NCBI GenBank assembly: GCA_029204225.1
Contig: CM055113.1
Coordinates: 4,465,881 to 4,529,880, forward strand
Length of the DNA: 64,000 nucleotides
From: Diphasiastrum complanatum
Lineage: Eukaryota > Streptophyta > Lycopodiopsida > Lycopodiales > Lycopodiaceae
Direction of reading: 5' to 3'
The stretch's first letter is position 1. Each line of letters opens with the position of its first letter. A program made the translations under genes and the position numbers. Below the pieces are notes generated by a model that was not told where the DNA came from, did no database searches, and worked only from the letters and a program-made list of their open reading frames with translations. Below, in pieces: positions 11,506 to 23,589 of the stretch.

Positions 11506-12560
11506 CAAGAAATGCTTCCAAAAGTGCGCAGCCACTACATCTTCTTGAACGCCAACAAGTGTTTGTTTGGGGTACCATATGGAGTGTTGTTAGGCCATGT
11601 GATCAGTAAATATGGCAGGGCCACCGATCCCGAAAAGATTGCCATGATATTATCTATGATGGCCCCCACCACCGTGAGTCAACTTCAAACCTTCCTAGGT
11701 TCAACTGGTTATTACAAAAGATACGTGATGTCCTATGCCTCCCACACATACCCCGTGACGGGCTTATTGAAAAATGAAACCAAGTGGTCATGGGACGAAG
11801 AGTGCGAGAAGTACTTCCAAGGATTAAAAACGGCCCTAGCTAATGCCCCAATTCTGAAACCACCGATGTATGATAGGGAATTCTACATATTTACTAGCAC
11901 CACTGATACATGCATCAACTGTTACTTAGCCCAGATCTGGGATAAGATTTACCACCCTATTATCTTCATAGGAAGGAAAATGAACAAAGCAGAGCTTAAC
12001 TACTCAAAGGCTGAGAAGATATGTTTAGGGATAGCCTACGCCGCCGCAAAGCTTAGACATTATCTATTACACTGGAAAGTGACCTTCTTTACCAAAAGCA
12101 CGGCAGTAACTCTGATAATGAACAAACTAGAACCACCCGAACGACTGATGAAGTGGATTATATCTCTTCAAAAATTTGACTATGCCCTCTAGAGCAACCC
12201 ACCTAGGTTACAAGGACTTATTGACTGCATATGTGAGCTAGGAGCGGTGACCAACACCGGTAGCGAGTGGGAGACAGATCACTTGAAAGAACTATTGAAG
12301 GTAGATGTTGCACAAATTCTCGTTTGGTATGCGGCATTAGCAACTTACTTATTGACATTAGATACCCCCGAGGACATGACCACCCAGGAAATACCGAAGT
12401 TACGACTACAGGCCTTGAAGTTCGCACTCATAGGAGGAATCTTATATAGACGAGGGGTGGAAGGAATATACCGATGATGTATAACCCCCGAGGAAGCTAA
12501 ATTTGTCCTAGAGGAGTGCCACAGCTTGTTCGGCTAACTGGTCATTATGCCCATTACCTA
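11506..12560 (+). pseudogene. Ty3/gypsy pol fragment (end of RT, RNase H, start of integrase)
   Basis: From about 11510 the frame encodes the end of a gypsy reverse transcriptase (LNANKCLFG, then LLGHVIS, then LQTFLGSTGYYKRY) and an RNase H domain (WDEECEKYF, FIGRKMNKAELNYS, KLRHYLL), up to a stop at 12190. The same frame resumes after the stop with sequence typical of the RNase H-integrase linker and the start of the integrase zinc-binding domain (ITPEEAKFVLEECHS near 12482). It then meets further stops and a frame change near 12535. The RT catalytic YxDD region and the integrase core are absent, so this is a dead internal fragment. The RNase H-before-integrase order separates it from copia. 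Confidence 0.85.
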
Positions 12561-12589
12561 CAAAAGTGGCTGCTTCTACCTTGGGGCCC

Positions 12590-12848
12590 TAAAACAAAAC
12601 CAACAAAGATCCACCTCACCAAATGGTGGTACAACCCAAATGAAGCGATGGAACCAGGAGCCGATCTAGCTCTATATTTGCGGATACGTGATCGAACTGC
12701 CAAAGAACGCAAGACATTGAACGAGATGTTTTACTTTCAATTCTTGGAGGGGGCTGACCCAATATTGATAGATGTGGCCGAGAATGACCCCCTTTACACA
12801 GGGGAGCTGAAATATCGAAGGACTGACCTACATAAGAATGCACTATAG
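12590..12848 (+). CDS. Unidentified open frame after the gypsy fragment
   Basis: The last 80 or so residues of an open frame that starts at 12516 do not match the gypsy domains before it. The segment is rich in charged residues (RIRDRTAKERKTLNEM, then ENDPLYTGELKYRR) and ends at 12848, just before an A-rich ataaaataaa tract. It could be the remains of retroelement coding sequence. I do not recognise it, and it may be non-functional. Confidence 0.25.
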
Positions 12849-13377
12849 AATAAAATAAAATAAATAAAATAAAAAAATAAAAACAAGCTCACATTGCTCT
12901 AGTCAGTTGTAGATTGAGAACTTTTGGTAGATTCTTTTTACGCACTTTGGATTCAAGCTAGGAACATCTCATTTAGATCGATGGTATTTACAAGAGCAAA
13001 TCTAGTCTTCGCTCTGTGAAACATTTTTGACAAGTAGTCAATGGAGCTGCAACGCACATGCACATTGCACTCACGCAATATTAGACACAGCACTGGTAAC
13101 CTGCATCCATGTTAAATCACTGAAAAATGCATATTTGCATATCCCTCCATGCATGGGTCTGAGACGGGCATGCCTTGAATATGATGGGTGGGAGTATTTG
13201 ATGGATCCTAAGGGCTCAACCAATGGCCTTTGGGAAGAGAGCGATTAAAGACACCATACAAGATCTTGGTGGTTAGCATCACCCAGCAAGGGTGCTGAGC
13301 CCACCATACTTAATTCACCACCAAGAGCATTCTGAGTTCGTTCGTGTGGGGATCACACTCCCTAGTGAAGTCGCCAA
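12849..13377. other. Spacer with A-rich tract, no gene seen
   Basis: 12849-12885 is an (ATAAA)-like tract that could be an old poly(A) or a microsatellite. The rest holds no recognisable coding sequence. Confidence 0.5.
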
Positions 13378-14594
13378 TGTTAGCCGATATTTTGCACGAA
13401 AAATCGGGCTATTTTTAAAGCGATTTTCACACCTTTGTACAAAAATTGGCATGTAAAACCCGGCTATTAATGGTAAAATCTGCACACAGTTGCCTATAGA
13501 TAGGGGTCTCAGCCCCTCCACAATGTGGCTAGAGCAAATTTTGAGACCTTAGAAATGGCCCATAGAATAGTTTACGGCCTTAGAATTAGCCTGATTATAC
13601 TAGCCGGCATGGCTGAGCGAATTTTCCAATGTACTCCATTACTTTTTATTAATAGAAAAATTGCCTATTGTGTTTTTCAGGGGACCGGTTGCCTTGAAGA
13701 AACCCCAAGTCATGAGTGCTCGCCAATAACAACACACGAAAAAAACCGGCAAAGAGAAAAATCAACTCGCAACAAATGGTCGGAAATTATGGAACAGGGT
13801 CAAGCAAACAGTGACAAAACTATAGGCAAGTCCCGATGCAAGTCGAAGCGGCACACTGACAAACAAATCACCTCGACATCTTAAGCCATGGGCCATGGAC
13901 ACGCAAATGGGAAATGCAATTGGAGGCCAAAAGTGCTTATCAAAAATACCCTACCTAAAAGTGATAGGAATTGACCACAAGTAGCAATGAGGACTACCCA
14001 ATTAAGAAAAGTATCAAGGGACGTACTTACCATTTACACCACCGACAAGTGCAAAAGATGAAAGTGGCTCACACAAGTGGTACTCCGTACCCATTACCCC
14101 AATCCATCTTTTTCAAAAAGGGAAGGGTACCAATTGTGGTCAAATCACAACTAAGAGCCATGTACAAGAAAGGACACTTTTAAAGAAAGGCTTGAAAAAT
14201 GAAGGTATGGATGGCATTTTGAAGGGAAAGGTGTGAGAGATGCCTATAAAAGAAGAGGCCTCTTTTTGCATTCACGTGAAAGGATGAATGAGTGAGATGA
14301 TGGGAGAAAGCATTATTTTTGCATGAGGGTGGACGTGAGAGCATGAATGAATATTTCTTTGGTTGTATTAGTTAAGAGTTCAGACAGCTCCCTGTTGATC
14401 GGATGTTTTAAGGCGGGAGAGTGAGCTATGTGAAGAGAGAGAGGGTGTGGGAATGTGTTGAATACACAAATAGTAGACACAGTCCATTCAGACCTGAGAA
14501 GGAGGATCGTCTCCTTACAAACCTGCCATTCTTATTTATAATATATGAGTAGAAGCTCAAGGTGTAGGAGAAGTGGCTATGGCCCCAAATTACA
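13378..14594 (+). mobile_element. Probable gypsy LTR (about 1.2 kb)
   Basis: Begins TGTTAGCC and ends AATTACA. A good TATA box, CTATAAAAG, lies at 14244-14252, and AT-rich polyadenylation-like sequence follows near 14530. One base after the end comes TGGTGATCCAGATCTC, which has the TGG start and position of a primer-binding site, though I cannot name the tRNA. No second copy is in the window, so the boundaries rest on these signals only. Confidence 0.5.
14244..14252 (+). promoter_or_regulatory. TATA box in the probable gypsy LTR
   Basis: CTATAAAAG lies about 350 bp before the LTR end and could drive element transcription on the plus strand. Confidence 0.5.
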
Positions 14595-14595
14595 T

Positions 14596-14611
14596 TGGTG
14601 ATCCAGATCTC
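14596..14611 (+). other. Candidate primer-binding site
   Basis: TGGTGATCCAGATCTC starts one base after the LTR end. TGG is the expected complement of a tRNA CCA tail. The primer tRNA is not identified. Confidence 0.4.
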
Positions 14612-16215
14612 TATGGCCTCTGACTATGATGTTGAGCGAGGTAACCATACTTTGCATGCAGTAGCGACAGTGGCCCGTTCTAGAGCAAGGAATTGGCAAC
14701 AGTGTCCACGTTTGATTACGGTGGATCGCATCCCAGAACCACGAGGTTGGCAGTTACTATTAGATCCTGACCTTATTTCTGTCTGTGGTGAGTCTCATTC
14801 CAGAAGTAAGCGGACTTGCATTGCTACATTCCAGAGAACAGAATCACCTGCCACCTACTTCTCTACACTAGCGCAGACATCACCTCCACTCTAATCTCTG
14901 TACATGTCAAATTCTGCCTGTGGGCTCATTGCCAAGCTCTGAAGGAGTTGACCAATGGACTATGCCTCCGTTGTAGCTGATCATTGACATCATCAAGTGA
15001 GATGATGAACGCCAGATCAGTCGTTGACAGCAACCTGACGCATTCTCTGTTGCCTGCCTGCCCTATGGCACATTCCCTGCTAGTAGATTGATCAGAAATG
15101 GAGATGGAGAGACGAATACCTGCAGATGTGAAGTAGTAGATGTTTATTGCGAGCCCCTGCAGTATGAACCAGCGCCTTCTCTGCTACCTCCTACTTTGTG
15201 GCGCATTCCCTGCTGGCTGCGTAGTTGCGGAAATTTCTACAAAATCCCGGAGTGGCATATGTTGAAGGACTCCCAAGATGACAGTGTATGGTACATCGAT
15301 TTGCATTAGATCTCATGACTTGGCGGCTCTCAAAAGGAAACCGGTCCCTCTCTCAAACGCCTCAGGTATAATACTTACTTCTTGAAGTGGTTTTTACAAG
15401 CTATTGTCAATGCATTTGCTAATCTTAAAATGTGTATGTTTCTACCGATGACCATAGAATCACATGACGCATTACATCGGTGTTGTCAAGCATGATTTGA
15501 TTTAAACTTAAGTAAAGTTATGTGGTATGCTAGGCGAGAAATATATGAGGATGCTTGCATGTTTTAGCACGTCATGTTTTTATCGCTTTGAAGACTAGGA
15601 TCTCTTCGTACGTCATACTTAGTTTTCAAGAGTCGTAAACCATTATATTTGTGCCAATGGAATATTGAGTTGTAAGCTTGACCTCTTTGAAACACAAGAG
15701 TGGGCCATCACCGTACATGGTTGAAATACACCACCTCGGTTAGGGGTCAACATAGTCACTTCCAATGTTGGAACTGCCTAGCGAAATACCTAGGCCTGAC
15801 GCTTGGCAAAGTACCACCGCCTATCAAACAAAGGTGGCGCGTATAATTGGCACCCTCACAGTGCACAGAAGTAATTATGATATTATAGCATAATCATTTT
15901 ATGACTGTCTGCTTATTTCACCATGATTGGTTGAACATTCTTGTGACGCATTCCAAGTAAATAACTAGCAACAGACGATGACTCAAGATTGCTAATTGAG
16001 TACCCCTACGAAACTCCCTATGACATTTGTAAGTACTTACACTCGTGTGACCTCTAGCCTTGAATCTCGACCATTGTGAAGTACCAAAGACGTTGACATA
16101 AGCAATACTACCCGGAATCGTACCCTGAGTTATAGATATGATCCCATCTTGACGATAGTAGGTGCCTCTAGAGACCTAGGATGGGGGATGCGCTGAACAA
16201 CTCCCTTCCTCATGA
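14612..16215. other. Leader-like region with no recognised gene
   Basis: Short frames at 14595-14894 and 15088-15309 show no known domain. If the LTR call is right, this would be the long 5' leader of the element. Confidence 0.4.
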
Positions 16216-16224
16216 GGGGTTGGA

Positions 16225-16640
16225 TTGTTGAACATAATGGATGAAAATCAGTTCCACCCTACATTAGGGGATGTCTGTCAATTGATCCGGGAAGGAGCCA
16301 CACACTATTATTTCTATACCCTGGCACTCCACCCTCACTTACAGGCAGGAGATACTATATTTAGAATACAACATTGCGGGAATTATAGCTATTTCGAAAC
16401 CTATGAGCTCATTATCGATGGGCTCTAGCATCTAACTTATGCCGTTTACACCGACTACACAAGACCCACCCAACCTTTCATACCATTCGGATCGCCAATG
16501 CAGTCACCTGGACTAGCTGGTAGTACCAACAGACCTCCAAAACTGGATCCACCAGAAACAAAGAGGGATGAAGACAGTAGTGACGTCCCCTCTACGGACT
16601 TCTACATAGAGGGGTGGACGATCTAGAGGACGAAGAGTCT
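16225..16640 (+). pseudogene. Unrecognised retroelement-like frame (possible gag)
   Basis: An open frame runs from the ATG at 16225 (a second ATG at 16240 starts MDENQF) to TAG at 16428. It then continues in the same frame through Pro/Ser-rich sequence to another TAG near 16625. Its position downstream of an LTR and primer site, and its Pro-rich tail, would suit a gypsy gag. No zinc knuckle or diagnostic motif is visible, so this is inference. Confidence 0.3.
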
Positions 16641-19600
16641 AGACCTCATGACCGATAGGACTAGGACTGCAATTACACCTCCCTGCAGCCGTGCCTCTGG
16701 GGGCCTGGAAAACCCTCATCGGCTGGGAAGCACAGGGTGGTTGAGATGGCCCTCGGGATTGGAAGCGGCATTCCCCAATCACTCACGTAAGGGCGGTGTG
16801 GGCCCTTCCCATGTAGGGCTTCTTGGCGAGACCAATCCCTCGTCGGGAATTTCCCCTATCAGTTGTGTTGTGTAGATTGAATAACTTCTATGAGGGGTTT
16901 GAGCTACCTCTCATTCCCATTGTTTCTCTTGTTTCGGCATCCTAGTATTGATCTTGGTTGAGGTCTTCAAAGAAGCTATACTAGCAAAGCATCAAAGTAG
17001 GAAAGCTTAGAGAATATACGAAGATCTAGTTGAAGTTCCACATGCTCATAAGGACAAGCAAATAAAGTAAGATGCCTTGTTCAAAAAAGTTTGGTGTTGG
17101 ATTTAAGGGATTGTGTGAATAAAGTCACTCCACTTTTATGGGAGGTCGCCAACTATTTTCTACTCAAGAGAGCTATGCAATCTACTGCAGAAAATGAAAG
17201 CTCATATGTATCCAACTTATCTAGCAAACTCAACAAAAGAGATTCAAGAGGTGAGGGCATTAATTCTAGAACTAGCTTATCAGTTGCGGTGTACTCCATG
17301 TTCTGATTTTCCCTACCAAGCACATTTTTTTGTGCTCATTTAGGTTGTCTAATTTTCTAGAGTTCAAGCTATGAGTCTAGAATCATAGCACGTAATGTTG
17401 TTGGATTTTCCACCAATAAAACTATGGAATGTTTCATGGATCAAGGTTTCCCACATACTACATGGAATTGAAAGCTTGGTTATTCTAGAGTCTATACATG
17501 AAAATTATCCTTCATCCATGGGATCTTTCATATTTTCAAAACGTGCATCATCTCTTTTATGCTTTTGCATAACCTTGATAAGGTGCTCATTTAACAAATA
17601 TTGATGCGCTCATTTAACAAATCGGTGCCTTGTGACCAAAGTTATCGTCGTCGGAAGTTTGGCAATTTTCAGTGAGTAATTTGCAAAAACCTTGAAAATG
17701 TTCTGATTGCATGTAAAAAAACGAGATGTATTTTTCAATTGATTTCATTACTCTAAATGTATATGTAACCAATGTAAGCTGCTACATGTCGGAACATAGT
17801 TAAGCTCTATCTACTATGTACTCCAACATACACTTGTGTTGCAGAGTGACAACATACAGCTTTGTTGCAACATCAGTTTGCAACTCAGTTATACTTTAAT
17901 CCTTGTTAACATCATTCTGCTCCTTAATAGATATTCCAACATTAGATCCCACTCCTTTCTTGCAACACAGCCAAGTATTCTGATGTGAATATTGAGATCT
18001 TGACAATTTGTATCTTGAGAAGAATAAGCAGTTGTAATCTGATAAGGCAAGCAGACTACAGAGCTGAAGAAGCAATTAAATGGTTGGTTATTGTAGCTTC
18101 GAGAAATTCTTGCCAGAATCTGGCAAGCTAGCTTGTTTGGAAGCCGCGGAAAGAGTTGCCATTGCTTGTCAATAAAGACTGCATTGGTGGACTTCTTCCA
18201 TTCAGACATTCCTACAACCAAAAGAAATCAAGCAAAAAGTAGATACAAGCTAACCGAAAAGACCGATGAATGTGAGGCAAGCTTTCAACATGCTGGAGAT
18301 GAACAAATTGATTGTTCAAGATTACTGGGAACTGTAATAGATCCGCTTGAAAAGAAATGCATATGTAGCTCACAAATCCTGTAATATTTTGCTGTTGAGG
18401 TCTTTTTTGTAATAAAAATGTCAAGATCTGGTTGTGACATGAAGATAGACACAACGAAGATGTGTCAAGAATCGCTTCTGTACGACCTTTCATTGGATTG
18501 CTTTCTGGTAGCATCAGCTCTACTTTCACTGAAGTTCTCCCTTGCTCTTTCCCTAGCTTTGGTGGTTCTGGACTCAATTTTGGCTGAAGGATACCCTTGT
18601 AAATAGCCTACGAAACCTGAATCCACTGTGTTCAACTTTCATTATCTCCGATTTGCTTGGCTGAAGTGGTTGTCAAAGATGAGTGTCAATGTCGTTCTTA
18701 CGTAGGGGATCGTTGTTGTTACATCAATTAACTGTGGGCCTGTCAACAATTGGAGGACTTCACTATCCTACTCTGTTTCTGACATTTGCATCCTCTGACA
18801 TATGAGTAATGAGGGAAGAAAAAGCTTCTTTATCAACGGAAAAAAGCAGGTCGATTAGAGTCTTGATGTTTCATACAAGACCCATTCTAGCTTGGCCTAA
18901 CATGATTCAGAACGACATTATGCATATTGTCTTGATAATGGATGTACGCACCTAATATTCATTCAACTAGCTTTCCCTTTGATCTTGAAATAATTTGATC
19001 TGACTTGAGGTCATGGGGGGGTGGGGGTAGATCGCCACAGTGAAATGAATATGACAAAGAGATCTAGTAACAGAGTTTAGCTCTCAGTCTCCACAGCCAT
19101 TCAGTTCTATGATGTTTAGGAGTCTAGGACAAATTAGGATATGCTCAACCTAGCAAAATATGAAATCGGGATGAAGACACATGTGAAAATCAATCAGAAC
19201 ACTATTGCCTGCCAACATAGTGTATGCATTCACAGCCTCTTTATGCATCGACAATCTCTTGTATTCAACTACGCAACCTGCCTAATGCCTCTGCACCAAT
19301 ACCACAAGCTTGGAATGAAAGAATTGTGAAGCTTCACAATGCTGGGTAAAGATTCACAGAACGTGTAAAAGATAATGATAACTTTCACCATGTAAATGGT
19401 TACAGCTCTATGTGGCTACATCGCCTTTTGCTTTCCTGAATCAAGATGGCAAGCTGTTACAAGTTGAGGGGATGCATGTCATGATAAGGACCACATGCGT
19501 TTGTTGCAAATGCAGGTGAAAGAGATAATGCGACCAGAGCTCCACAGAACTTCCCATTTCCAAGTTGTTGTAAGAAAATATAGATAATAGTAATAATTAG

Positions 19601-20316
19601 CTTCTACAAAACTAGTTCACACAATAGCACAAAAGAAGGACAAATGCTTAAGAGTCAAAACTATCTTTTGATAGAAAAATTTCAAAGAAAAGAGATCACA
19701 CAAGCATGTCAAATTTTTTCATGGTTGCTATTGCTATGCATCCCTGCCTTTCAGGCAATTTCAATTAGTGCGCAGCAAAATGATGGCTGATGGAAACTAT
19801 TTGTCACTCACATGCTTGTAGTTTCATTGCTATTATTGCGAAGACGAGGAAAAGGAAGATAAGCTGCCGTTGTGCATGGGATTTCAAATTGTTAAAAAAT
19901 ATGAAAAACAAAGATTGTATTTCAGAAGAAATAAAACATCAATAAAACTTACTTTCATCCTCAAACTCACCTAGGAGTGACACCTCGTATTTTAGCAAAG
20001 CATCACAATAGCCCCCCGCTGTCGCAGCTAAGCTAAATTGCAAAATAACCTCAGTGCTCTGCCTCCAAGCCCCATTGGAGGGCCCTGCTAGAAATTGAGG
20101 CTCCCCGCATCTTGGAGGCGCGTCAGGATTTTGGGCTTGACAATGCCTCAGCCACCCATTCACCTTGGCTAGAGCGAGAAAAAAAAATGTTAAGGGAAGA
20201 CCTGAGGACAGAAATGTAGTGGCTGAGGCAATGTGGGGGCCAAAATAGCGTGTGCCTCCAAGGCTCATGCAGGGGAGGCTACAAGGGAGAGGATGGAGTG
20301 ATGCTACAGTGATGGG

Positions 20317-20317
<1 letters not shown>
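16641..20317. other. Anonymous region, no supported gene
   Basis: Many short frames, none with a recognisable domain or consistent exon structure. A stretch of about 750 bp (17880-18620) has overlapping frames on both strands, which is what chance gives in such sequence. No LTR, primer-binding site or long repeat was noticed. Confidence 0.4.
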
Positions 20318-20389
<72 letters not shown>

Positions 20390-20390
20390 G
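20318..20390. repeat. GA microsatellite followed by a G run
   Basis: About 29 GA units, then a dozen G residues. The 171-residue minus-strand frame across it is a Ser/Leu artefact. Confidence 0.95.
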
Positions 20391-21550
20391 GATTTGCTAA
20401 TGTCTTTTGGTCACCGAAGGTCGACAGAAAGAGAGTTTGTAATCGTTTGTGCAAAGATGATTTGCTTGCCTGAATGTAGCAAAACCTTGCTTTTTCTACA
20501 TGTTGTGAACATGGAAAATACTCTTTGAGAGAAGATTGTTGATGTGAGGTTTATTTGTGTCACCCTTGTTTGACAGCAAGGGAATTGCAGGCTGCTGAAT
20601 AGCAGCATTTGCAGCTATGCAAGACTACTGCATTTTTTGCACAACTGCCTTTATGGAGAATGCCCCTTCCCCCTCTTCAAAATTTTGCTCACATAGCTAT
20701 GTCTGGAAGAATGCACGATATCCTCTATTCTCTGTTCTTTCCATGCAGCTGTCTCTCTAAACTCCTCAAAGTCTTGTGTTACTGAAAATTTGTTGTTCAC
20801 TGCTTTACTATGTTTCATTGGGTCTGGAAATCTGCTCAATGGCCCTCTACAAGCATGATAGAATCTCCACAGAAGAACTTAATGCAAGTTATGAACATGT
20901 TCTCGGCCCGAACCATCAACTTCATATAGCAGCTACGCAAAAGAGTATCCCCCACTTCTGGCTTGAGCAGTTGAGAGAGATTTTGTAGTTGGAGCTGATG
21001 GTACTGTGAAGACAGAACATCAAAGCTTGCTGTCCCTTCTGGTATTAGTCATGCAGAAGTGTAGGTTGAAATTGGTGAGAAATCAAGCCCTAATATTTAT
21101 GAATGCAATGTTGGTGAAAAATCAAGCCCTGATATTTATGAATGCAATGTTGGAGCTTTTATCAGAAGCCTTTTGCAAAGGTTTACTGAGCTGCATCTGC
21201 TTCATATATGAAATTGAATTTGCTTGCACCAGAAATCCTGAACATTTGTCAATTGTTTCTGGTAAGGAAAAAAGAATGAGAAAGCTCTGTCAGAGGAAAA
21301 TGAGCAACAAGATCGATGTTCAGATGCAGGCAAGCACAAGCTGCTTGCTTGCGAGTACCAAGCTCCTATGATGGTAAATCTCAAGCACACATTTTGAGCA
21401 GAAGATAAATTTAGGTTTTCATTATATAATATCAGAATTTGTACTGCAAATGTTTTTGTGACACGTGCAAACACATCAGCTGTTTTGTTGAGTTAGTGTA
21501 GAACTGAATCTCAATTTGCAGAACATAAAATCTTAATTTGCAGGAATATC
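20391..21550. other. No gene seen
   Basis: Contains a short direct repeat (gtgaaaaatcaagccct-type phrase twice, about 21076 and 21114) but no recognisable coding sequence. Confidence 0.4.
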
Positions 21551-21564
21551 CCTCACCTGAAATG

Positions 21565-21650
21565 CTTCTTGGTTTCCAAGGGGAGGCTCGAACCTGGGAC
21601 CAAAGAAACTTTGGATGCCAAGCTAACCAGTTGAGCCAACCCCGTTGGGT
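21565..21650 (-). mobile_element. tRNA-like retroposon (SINE head) with 14 bp target duplication
   Basis: On the minus strand this 86 bp segment has an A-box-like TGGCTCAACTGGTTAGC and a B-box GGTTCGAGCC, the two internal parts of a Pol III type 2 promoter. It is flanked by perfect direct repeats CCTCACCTGAAATG at 21551-21564 and 21651-21664. That length suits target duplication by LINE-type retroposition. The insert is only tRNA-sized and has no obvious A tail, so it may be a retroposed tRNA relative or a very short SINE. Cloverleaf pairing is imperfect, so it is not called as a functional tRNA. Confidence 0.6.
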
Positions 21651-21664
21651 CCTCACCTGAAATG

Positions 21665-22966
21665 ACAGCAGCTGCCAGTTAAAGCACCGGAGTATTGTTT
21701 GTTACTGTGAGAATCAGTAACATTGAAAGATATGCGGTAGTTTGCCAAAAAATGGAATTATTGATAAGCTATTTTGCAATGGCAATGGCATGCTTGACGT
21801 GTATTTTTAACTCAATGCTTAGGGTAAACCTAATGTGGTCAATAAAAACACATTGTCAGTAACAAACTTATGCTGTTCTCCATTAACTACATTCCGTAGG
21901 CATTCTATATTAAATTCATGGCCTGTTATGATCTGAATGTGTTTCTTGAATATAATCTTTCTTTTAAAAAAAATAAAAAGTGCTGAAATTATTTTTGGTT
22001 TTGTATCTATTGAACTTGTTCCAATTCGGACATGGAACAGAATGTAGGGAACGAGTATCCATGGTCCAGAGTGCTTTCAAATGGTGTTGGTATGGCCTGT
22101 TTTCGTCACAATGATAAGGGCCATGTTAGATGCATTTTTCAGGTTAAGAATTATGCACAATTTGTTAGCAACATGCAACAGATTTTAGGAACGCCTACAA
22201 TTTTGTTCTCTAGCCAAAGGAGAGTCTTGTATGGAAGCAGCGCCCTACATTCTTTGTCCTCCATAATCTCCTCAATATTTAGGTCCAGCCATTCAAAGAT
22301 TTGAAATGCTATATTTGAAGGTCCAAATGGAAAGATCTTTCTGGTAGACATCCGTGGTTTCTTTTTTTAGATTTAGTCAAAGGGTTCTTTATGTAGTGTG
22401 CTGAGTACTTACTGCTCATTTCAATATTACCTCAAGACCAAGTTCTCACGTTCCTTCAACGATGCTGAAACATAATGTTAATGTGTCGAGTTCAGAATTT
22501 TCCTTCTTCTTTGTCATTTGCTCCTTAGTCAACACTGAATCTACCTAAGACAATCCAGATTCTTTTGAAACCCAAAGAGCAACTTATGCCTGGTTAATGT
22601 TGAGATATAAGTAGTGCTGGTTAGTTCACAATTTTTGATTTCTGAATTCTATATTATTGTTTTGATATAGATCCTTTAACTTTTTACATTGCATGTATAT
22701 TTTTACTAAGCTTTAACTTAAGACATCATTGACTTCTTAAATCAAAATTTTGAATTTTCATATAGTCCAATTTCGCAAATAGACATTTTTATGTCTCTTT
22801 AGTGCACATGTGCATTCTTTTTTAATGTGCAAATGGTGGGCAGTTGTATATTATTATTGGCGTATCTTGGGGGGATGCTCATATGACCTAATATTGCAAT
22901 AATCAAAGCTAACACATCTTACTCAATGTCATGAAAGTGAAGTGTTCGTTGTTTTGAGGGGATTTT
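21665..22966. other. No gene seen
   Basis: AT-rich. The frame at 22032-22304 shows no known domain. Confidence 0.4.
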
Positions 22967-22976
22967 TTATCATCAA

Positions 22977-23328
22977 TTTTTACACTTGTTGGTGTGTGTG
23001 GTTGGGCTAGGGATTGAACCTAGGACCTCCCCCATTCCGGTGGGGTGCTCTACCATTGAGCTACCCGTCCATTTGTGTTTCTAGAGTGTTGTGCTAGGGC
23101 TATAGCCTTGACACTTTCTAACACTCCCCCTCAAGGCATAGCCCTTTTAGCTACACCTGCCTAGACCACACCCACAACCATGGCTCTGATACCATGTGAA
23201 AAGCTTTTACACTTGGTGTGTATGGTCGGCTGGCTAGGGATTGAACCTAGGACCTCTACCATTGAGCTACCCGTCCATTTGTGTTCCTAGTGTGTTGTGC
23301 AAGGCTATAGCCTTGAAACTTTCTAACA
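22977..23328 (-). mobile_element. TRIM (terminal-repeat retrotransposon in miniature) with tRNA-like LTRs
   Basis: Two related terminal repeats (22977-23123 and 23195-23328) flank only 71 bp of internal sequence. On the minus strand the order is 5' LTR, primer-binding site TGGTATCAGAGC (complement of 23183-23194, matching initiator-Met tRNA), about 45 bp, a polypurine tract (complement of 23124-23136) and the 3' LTR. The intact LTR is 134 bp and runs TGTTAGAAAG to CTTTTCACA on the minus strand. This is the layout of a TRIM, which codes for nothing and must be moved by enzymes of autonomous elements. The 3' LTR has lost about ten bases at its outer end. Both LTRs contain a tRNA-like segment in the transcriptional orientation. 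Confidence 0.85.
23003..23070 (-). other. tRNA-like sequence inside the TRIM 3' LTR
   Basis: The minus strand shows A box TAGCTCAATGG, a D-arm-like GCTC and GAGC pair, an anticodon-arm-like CCCCA and GGGGG pair with loop CCGGAAT, and a perfect T-arm CTAGG TTCAATC CCTAG that includes B box GGTTCAATCCC. No matching acceptor stem or CCA is visible, so this is tRNA-derived and not a functional gene. The other LTR copy (23225-23276) keeps both boxes but lacks about 21 bases that include the anticodon arm. Confidence 0.7.
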
Positions 23329-23589
23329 TGTCATTGATCAGATAAGCACGATCAAGCATTCACCATAAGCAATCACCACAAGGAAGAAAAAGAACACACC
23401 ATCAATATTCACTAACTAAATGTAGAGTACAATGAATCCTGGTAGATAGAGAGAAAACTATGAGTTGACTATAGACTAGCCTACAACTACTTACAACTGG
23501 TAACAGTAAAGTACATCGTAAATGGTAACAAGTTTATTATTGATTTCTAACACTCTCCCTCAATGACGAAATTACATTCTTCTATTCCT

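Noticed and set aside
13525-13884. 119-residue frame
   Set aside because: It lies inside the probable LTR and shows no domain.
19939-20454. 171-residue minus-strand frame
   Set aside because: Its length depends on a GA microsatellite and the remaining part has no recognisable domain.
21565-21650. Functional tRNA gene
   Set aside because: Arms pair poorly and the segment is bounded by target duplications of a retroposed insert.
23003-23070. Functional tRNA gene (anticodon-like GGA)
   Set aside because: No pairing acceptor stem, non-standard base before the anticodon, and it sits in a TRIM LTR with a second, deleted copy in the other LTR.
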